From Actinomycetes bacterium (GTDB lineage Bacteria; Actinomycetota; CALGFH01), in NCBI GenBank assembly GCA_030146615.1, contig JASLBL010000568.1:1-8440 (forward strand): a stretch of DNA of 8,440 nucleotides, written 5' to 3'. The notes below the pieces were generated by a model. That model was given only the letters and a program-made list of their open reading frames with translations, was not told the DNA's origin and did not search any database. Each line of letters starts with the position of its first letter. Positions within the stretch are counted from its first letter, which is position 1. Position numbers and translations under genes: made by a program. This document shows, piece after piece, positions 5,964 to 8,440 of this stretch.

Positions 5964-6389
5964 CTACCGGGCGCCGTCGGGTCTGACGGTCTCCCAGAGT
6001 TCGTTGAAGGCGATGCTGTCGTAGAAGGCTGTGCCGTTGATCACCTTGCCGTCCTCAAGGGTCATGAACCAGGCGTAGGTGTTCTCGTACGTCGTCCCGG
6101 TGATGGTGGTGCCTTCGCCGTCCCAGACCACGGCGACGGTGCGCTGCTCGTCGTCGGCGTAGATGGCGCGGATGTTGACCGGACGGAAGGGCGAGTCCGC
6201 GCTGAATCGGACGCCGAAGGGGTGCAGGACCTCGTCGACGAACTGCTGGGTGCTGTCGTATCGCTTGGAGACGGCCGACCTGCCGACGATCTCCCAGCGC
6301 ATGTCTGGAGCGAAGATGCTGGTGACGTACCCGGTCCCGGCCGACCATGCGGCGAAGGCGTCGGCGACGATCTGACGGTTGGAGCTCAT
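5964..6389 (-). CDS. SnoaL-like / nuclear transport factor 2 fold protein
   Basis: This 141-residue protein has the cone-shaped SnoaL/NTF2 (ketosteroid isomerase-like) fold, used by small cyclases, isomerases, hydrolases and ligand-binding proteins. The exact reaction is not readable. The family pattern is clear: an N-terminal helix (RQIVADAFAAWSAG, 5-18), the turn FAPDMRWEIVGRSAVSKRYDS (26-46), IRAIYADDEQRTVAVVWDGEG (73-93), and the strands YENTYAWFMTLEDGKVINGT (101-120) with Asp124 just after. The length is usual for the family. Its ATG overlaps the stop of the upstream SDR gene as ATGA (6386-6389), so translation is probably coupled and the two proteins probably serve the same pathway. It is the last gene of the pair and converges on the LtrA gene. 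Confidence 0.88.
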   Translation of the reverse strand: MSSNRQIVADAFAAWSAGTGYVTSIFAPDMRWEIVGRSAVSKRYDSTQQFVDEVLHPFGVRFSADSPFRPVNIRAIYADDEQRTVAVVWDGEGTTITGTTYENTYAWFMTLEDGKVINGTAFYDSIAFNELWETVRPDGAR

Positions 6390-7282
6390 GATGCTGGCTG
6401 CCTTGGGCTGGCGGTCCAGGAGGGCAGTTGGTCGCGGAGGGTCCGGGAGGTGATGTCGTGCAGGCGGTTCTGGATCGCTGGGTTGGATGCCTGCGGGTTG
6501 GGCGGCTGGGGAGTCCGTTCGTCGTAGTAGGTACCGTTGTCACCACGGCGCGAGGAAACATACCCGATGTTGGCCGCCGCGTCCTCGGGTCGATCGCCGG
6601 CGATGGAGAACATGGCGTGCAGGAGTCGGGTCGAGATCACCCCCGGGTGCATGCTGACGACGTCGAGTGACGGGCTGGGCCGATGCGCGGCCAACCAGCA
6701 GGAGTAGGTGACCAGCGCGAGCTTGGAGTGCGCGTACGCGGTCGATGGCGAGTACCGGTGATGGGCTAGGTTGAGATCGTCCAGGCGCAGCCTCGCCGAG
6801 AGGTGGGTGGCGGAGGCGACGTTGACGATCCGCCCCGGTGGGCCATTACCAATCAGGTCGATGAGCGCGGTCGTCAGGACGACGGGAGCCAGGTAATTGG
6901 TCTGCAGGGTGACCTCGTTGCCGGCACCACTGACCGTGTGGGTGGGCGGCCCGGGCCGTGCGGCGTTGTTGATGAGGATGTCGATCCGGTCGGTCGCCGC
7001 GCGGATATCCCGGGCGAGCCGGGTGACGTTGGCGAGATCGCCGTAGTCGGCCGTGAAATAGAGCAACTGGGCCTCAGGGTGCATCGCGGCCCGCACCATG
7101 GGTAGCAGGTCCGCGATGTCGTGCTCGCGTTCGAGGCCATGGAGGATCAGACGGCCAGCGCGGTCGGCGATGGCCAGCGCGGTGGCGCGGCCGATCCCGG
7201 TGGTCGCGCCAGTCAGCACGATGGTCGCGTCGCGGATCGCATCCAGTTCCTCGGCGCGTCCGACGGTCGGGTAGGTAGGCAC
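6386..7282 (-). CDS. Short-chain dehydrogenase/reductase (SDR), retinol-dehydrogenase-like
   Basis: The 298-residue product is a cytoplasmic NAD(P)-dependent oxidoreductase of the SDR superfamily. The cofactor motif TGATTGIG is at 24-31, NNAA at 105-108, the structural Asn at 129, the catalytic Ser at about 157 (NVASATH), and YAHSK with Tyr183 and Lys187. HPGVIST follows at 212-218. All catalytic residues are present. At nearly 300 residues it resembles the longer WWOX/retinol-dehydrogenase-like group, which keeps a C-terminal extension such as YYDERTPQPPNP after the core. The GTG start at 7282 has only a weak GTGAGAA ribosome-binding site. The gene overlaps the SnoaL-like gene by 4 bases. 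A perfect dyad 23 bases upstream may be an operator. Substrate unknown. Confidence 0.92.
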   Translation of the reverse strand: MPTYPTVGRAEELDAIRDATIVLTGATTGIGRATALAIADRAGRLILHGLEREHDIADLLPMVRAAMHPEAQLLYFTADYGDLANVTRLARDIRAATDRIDILINNAARPGPPTHTVSGAGNEVTLQTNYLAPVVLTTALIDLIGNGPPGRIVNVASATHLSARLRLDDLNLAHHRYSPSTAYAHSKLALVTYSCWLAAHRPSPSLDVVSMHPGVISTRLLHAMFSIAGDRPEDAAANIGYVSSRRGDNGTYYDERTPQPPNPQASNPAIQNRLHDITSRTLRDQLPSWTASPRQPAS

Positions 7283-7304
7283 GGCTCAGTTCTCACCGCA
7301 TCTC

Positions 7305-7319
7305 GGAATCGGTGATTCC
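7305..7319. promoter_or_regulatory. Operator-like inverted repeat upstream of the SDR gene
   Basis: GGAATC-GGT-GATTCC is a perfect 6-bp dyad with a 3-base centre, 23 bases before the GTG of the SDR gene. The position suits a repressor site over the promoter or start of transcription. No regulator gene is seen in the window. Confidence 0.45.
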
Positions 7320-7460
7320 CTCTTTGGGGGCTGGCCCGGCGACGGCGCCAAGGGTGCCCCCGCTGATCTGGCTGGGCGGATGCCCTGATGCAGCCCCATC
7401 CTGCGCCGCATCGCTGCTACCGTAGCCCGGCCCGGGTGCCGTTCGCATCCGTCCTCGAGA

Positions 7461-7482
7461 CCCATCCGAACCCCATCCGAAC
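7461..7482 (+). repeat. Perfect 11-bp tandem repeat
   Basis: CCCATCCGAAC occurs twice without a spacer (7461-7471, 7472-7482). The 11-base period, close to one helical turn, would place two identical binding surfaces on the same face of the DNA. Chance duplication is also possible. Confidence 0.6.
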
Positions 7483-7569
7483 CGCCCAACGCGAAGAGTG
7501 TTCTAGCGGCGACAGCCCGCGTTTTCTGGCAGACGGCACTCAGAGCGGAGGTCGAAGATGCGTTGTGCC

Positions 7570-7646
7570 TGGCGGAGCTGAGGGGATTTGAACCCCTGAC
7601 CCCTTGCATGCCATGCCATCCGCACCACTTCACGACGCTCGTCTCC
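7570..7646 (-). other. tRNA-Ala(GGC)-like sequence: intact 3' half, degenerate 5' half (attachment scar or decayed tRNA)
   Basis: On the minus strand the 3' half is a convincing tRNA-Ala: anticodon loop ATGGCAT with anticodon GGC (7612-7610), GCAAG, variable loop GGGTC, a perfect 5-bp T-stem AGGGG/CCCCT around TTCAAAT (7597-7581), acceptor strand CAGCTCC, then GCCA. The 5' half has diverged. A GGAGACG at 7646-7640 would pair with the acceptor strand at 5 of 7 positions and gives a normal 77-base length. However, the D-arm does not pair and the anticodon stem pairs at only 3 of 5 positions. It is therefore not a standard functional tRNA. The most likely reading is a 3'-half duplicate left by an element that integrated into a tRNA-Ala gene. 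Confidence 0.6.
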
Positions 7647-7745
7647 GCCTTGCCCAGCACCACATCAGCCCTGCTCGGCCAGGAGGCGGGACGAAGCGCG
7701 GTGGTGCGACGCGAGGCGGCACGCGGGATCGTTGCTGACAACCTG

Positions 7746-7774
7746 CTGACAGCTTGCACTAACAGCCGTAGCAT
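7746..7774 (+). promoter_or_regulatory. Possible sigma-70-type promoter for the zinc-finger gene
   Basis: CTGACA (7746-7751, 5 of 6 to consensus) is separated by 17 bases from TAGCAT (7769-7774, 4 of 6). The expected start near 7781 leaves a leader of about 26 bases before the ATG at 7807. Confidence 0.4.
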
Positions 7775-7806
7775 CGACGAACACCGGTTCGCGCACACGG
7801 AGGACG

Positions 7807-8020
7807 ATGGCTGATCGCTGCTCGTTCTGCAGCTCGACAGCTGGGCCATTCAGCACGATCGAGGGCTTGTTCATCGTGCTCATGTGCGCCGACTGCCAAG
7901 CCGCCCGGGGCCACAGCGCCGGCCCCTACCCGGTCATGACCCGGGCGCAGATGCGCGCCGGCCTGGACCTGATGCCGACCTGGGCGCTAGAGCAGGTCGA
8001 CCGCAGCGGGAGATGGGGCG
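7807..8020 (+). pseudogene. ClpX-type C4 zinc-finger protein, C-terminus lost or overrun into the next gene
   Basis: From the ATG at 7807 the frame reads MADRCSFCSSTAGPFSTIEG and carries a C4 zinc site: Cys5, Cys8, Cys27 and Cys30, spaced CxxC-N18-CxxC as in the zinc-binding domain of ClpX. GPYPVMTRAQMRAGLDLMPT (39-58) looks like genuine conserved protein up to about WALEQ (residue 63). Beyond that the reading becomes Gly/Arg-rich and has no stop up to the window's end, because it runs through the cupin gene in another frame. The real C-terminus has probably been cut off by a frameshift or deletion near 7995-8020. GGAGG at 7799-7803 is only 3 bases before the ATG, shorter than ideal. Such proteins are usually small and their role is unknown. 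A real but unusually long overlapping gene is less likely. Confidence 0.5.
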
Positions 8021-8440
8021 ATGGCGCAACCGAAGGTCGTGCTGAAGGCGGCGGAGGCGCTCGGCGGCGCGCCGATGGAACGCAACCCCGGCGTGCGGGA
8101 CCGCAAGCTCGTCTACCCCGAGACCGGGTTCCCCACGCGGTCGCTGATCATGGGGATCGTCGAGGTCGACCCCGGCTGCCGCACGCCGGCGCACCGCCAC
8201 AACTGCGAGGAGGTCTACTACGTGCTGGACGGCCGCGGCGAGGTGGTCTCCGACGGCGTCCCGCACGCCTTCGAGGCTGGCGACGCGGTCTACAACGCCC
8301 CCAACAGCGTCCATACGGTGCGCAACACCGGCAGGGAGAGGCTGCGGCTGCTGGTCGTGGGCGGGATCATGTTCGTCGGCCTGGTCCCCCACTGGCCCAC
8401 CGAGAGCCCCTACGAGCTCCTCGACGACGGCGAATACCCT
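8021..8440 (+). CDS. Cupin-domain protein (partial, continues past window)
   Basis: The 140 residues seen form a single small beta-barrel cupin, a fold that binds a metal and often acts as a dioxygenase, isomerase or sensor. Motif 1 is TPAHRHNCEEVYYVLDGRGE, giving metal ligands His58, His60 and Glu64. Motif 2 is GDAVYNAPNSVHTVRN with His98, so all four ligands are present. A conserved-looking tail, LVPHWPTESPYELLDDGEY, reaches the window edge with no stop. The ATG at 8021 follows a GGGAGA-rich stretch that could be a ribosome-binding site. The gene overlaps the open frame of the zinc-finger gene in another frame. The substrate cannot be inferred. Confidence 0.85.
   Translation, partial: MAQPKVVLKAAEALGGAPMERNPGVRDRKLVYPETGFPTRSLIMGIVEVDPGCRTPAHRHNCEEVYYVLDGRGEVVSDGVPHAFEAGDAVYNAPNSVHTVRNTGRERLRLLVVGGIMFVGLVPHWPTESPYELLDDGEYP

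Larger units (their letters stand above)
7283..7806. other. Intergenic stretch with dyad, tandem repeat and tRNA-like scar
   Basis: No reading frame resembles a known protein. The interval contains the operator-like dyad at 7305-7319, an 11-bp tandem repeat at 7461-7482, the tRNA-Ala-like sequence at 7570-7646 and a possible promoter at 7746-7774. The part from 7647 to 7745 shows nothing recognisable. Confidence 0.6.

Noticed and set aside
7388..7591. 67-codon plus-strand frame
   Set aside because: It spans the tandem repeat and the tRNA-like scar, and no protein feature is visible.
7934..8392. 152-codon minus-strand frame
   Set aside because: It is antisense to the cupin gene, whose metal-binding motifs are intact.

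Overview
The window is high-GC DNA with frequent GTG starts and gene families common in soil actinomycetes (an ECF41/SigJ-type sigma factor, SRPBCC, LtrA, SnoaL-like and ISAs1 proteins). It most likely comes from an actinobacterial chromosome, in an accessory stretch scarred by insertion sequences and by tRNA-derived fragments. No rRNA, CRISPR array or intact tRNA is visible.

Layout. 1-975: a divergent pair, the N-terminal 119 codons of an ECF sigma factor (minus) and a complete SRPBCC-domain gene (plus). The intergenic region carries two mirror-image ECF41-type promoters built on one large dyad. 1014-2351: a 1338-bp ISAs1-family insertion sequence with 15-bp perfect terminal inverted repeats, a frameshifted transposase and no visible target duplication. 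2352-2837: the C-terminal remnant of a membrane-anchored hypothetical protein that starts exactly at the IS end; its N-terminal part is not on the other side, so the IS marks a deletion or rearrangement junction. 2838-3461: no convincing gene, but a decayed 3' half of a tRNA-Val(CAC). 3462-4289: an alpha/beta hydrolase of the non-heme haloperoxidase/aryl esterase type. 4384-4600: a frameshifted, truncated IS5-family transposase start. 4675-5838: an LtrA-family membrane protein. 5902-5931: tandem hairpins that may terminate transcription between convergent genes. 5964-7282 (minus): an SDR oxidoreductase and a SnoaL/NTF2-fold protein joined by a 4-bp ATGA overlap, with an operator-like dyad just upstream. 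7283-7806: no gene, but a tRNA-Ala(GGC)-like 3' half that looks like an attachment-site scar or a decayed tRNA. 7807-8440: a ClpX-type zinc-finger reading frame with no stop, overlapped by a cupin gene that runs off the window.

How the parts fit. The most coherent unit is the ECF41 sigma factor, its predicted promoters and the SRPBCC gene: the sigma factor probably activates both itself and the SRPBCC gene through back-to-back overlapping promoters. The SDR and SnoaL-like pair is probably a small operon acting on one unknown small molecule. The remaining genes are single units separated by mobile-element scars, with no sign of a shared pathway.
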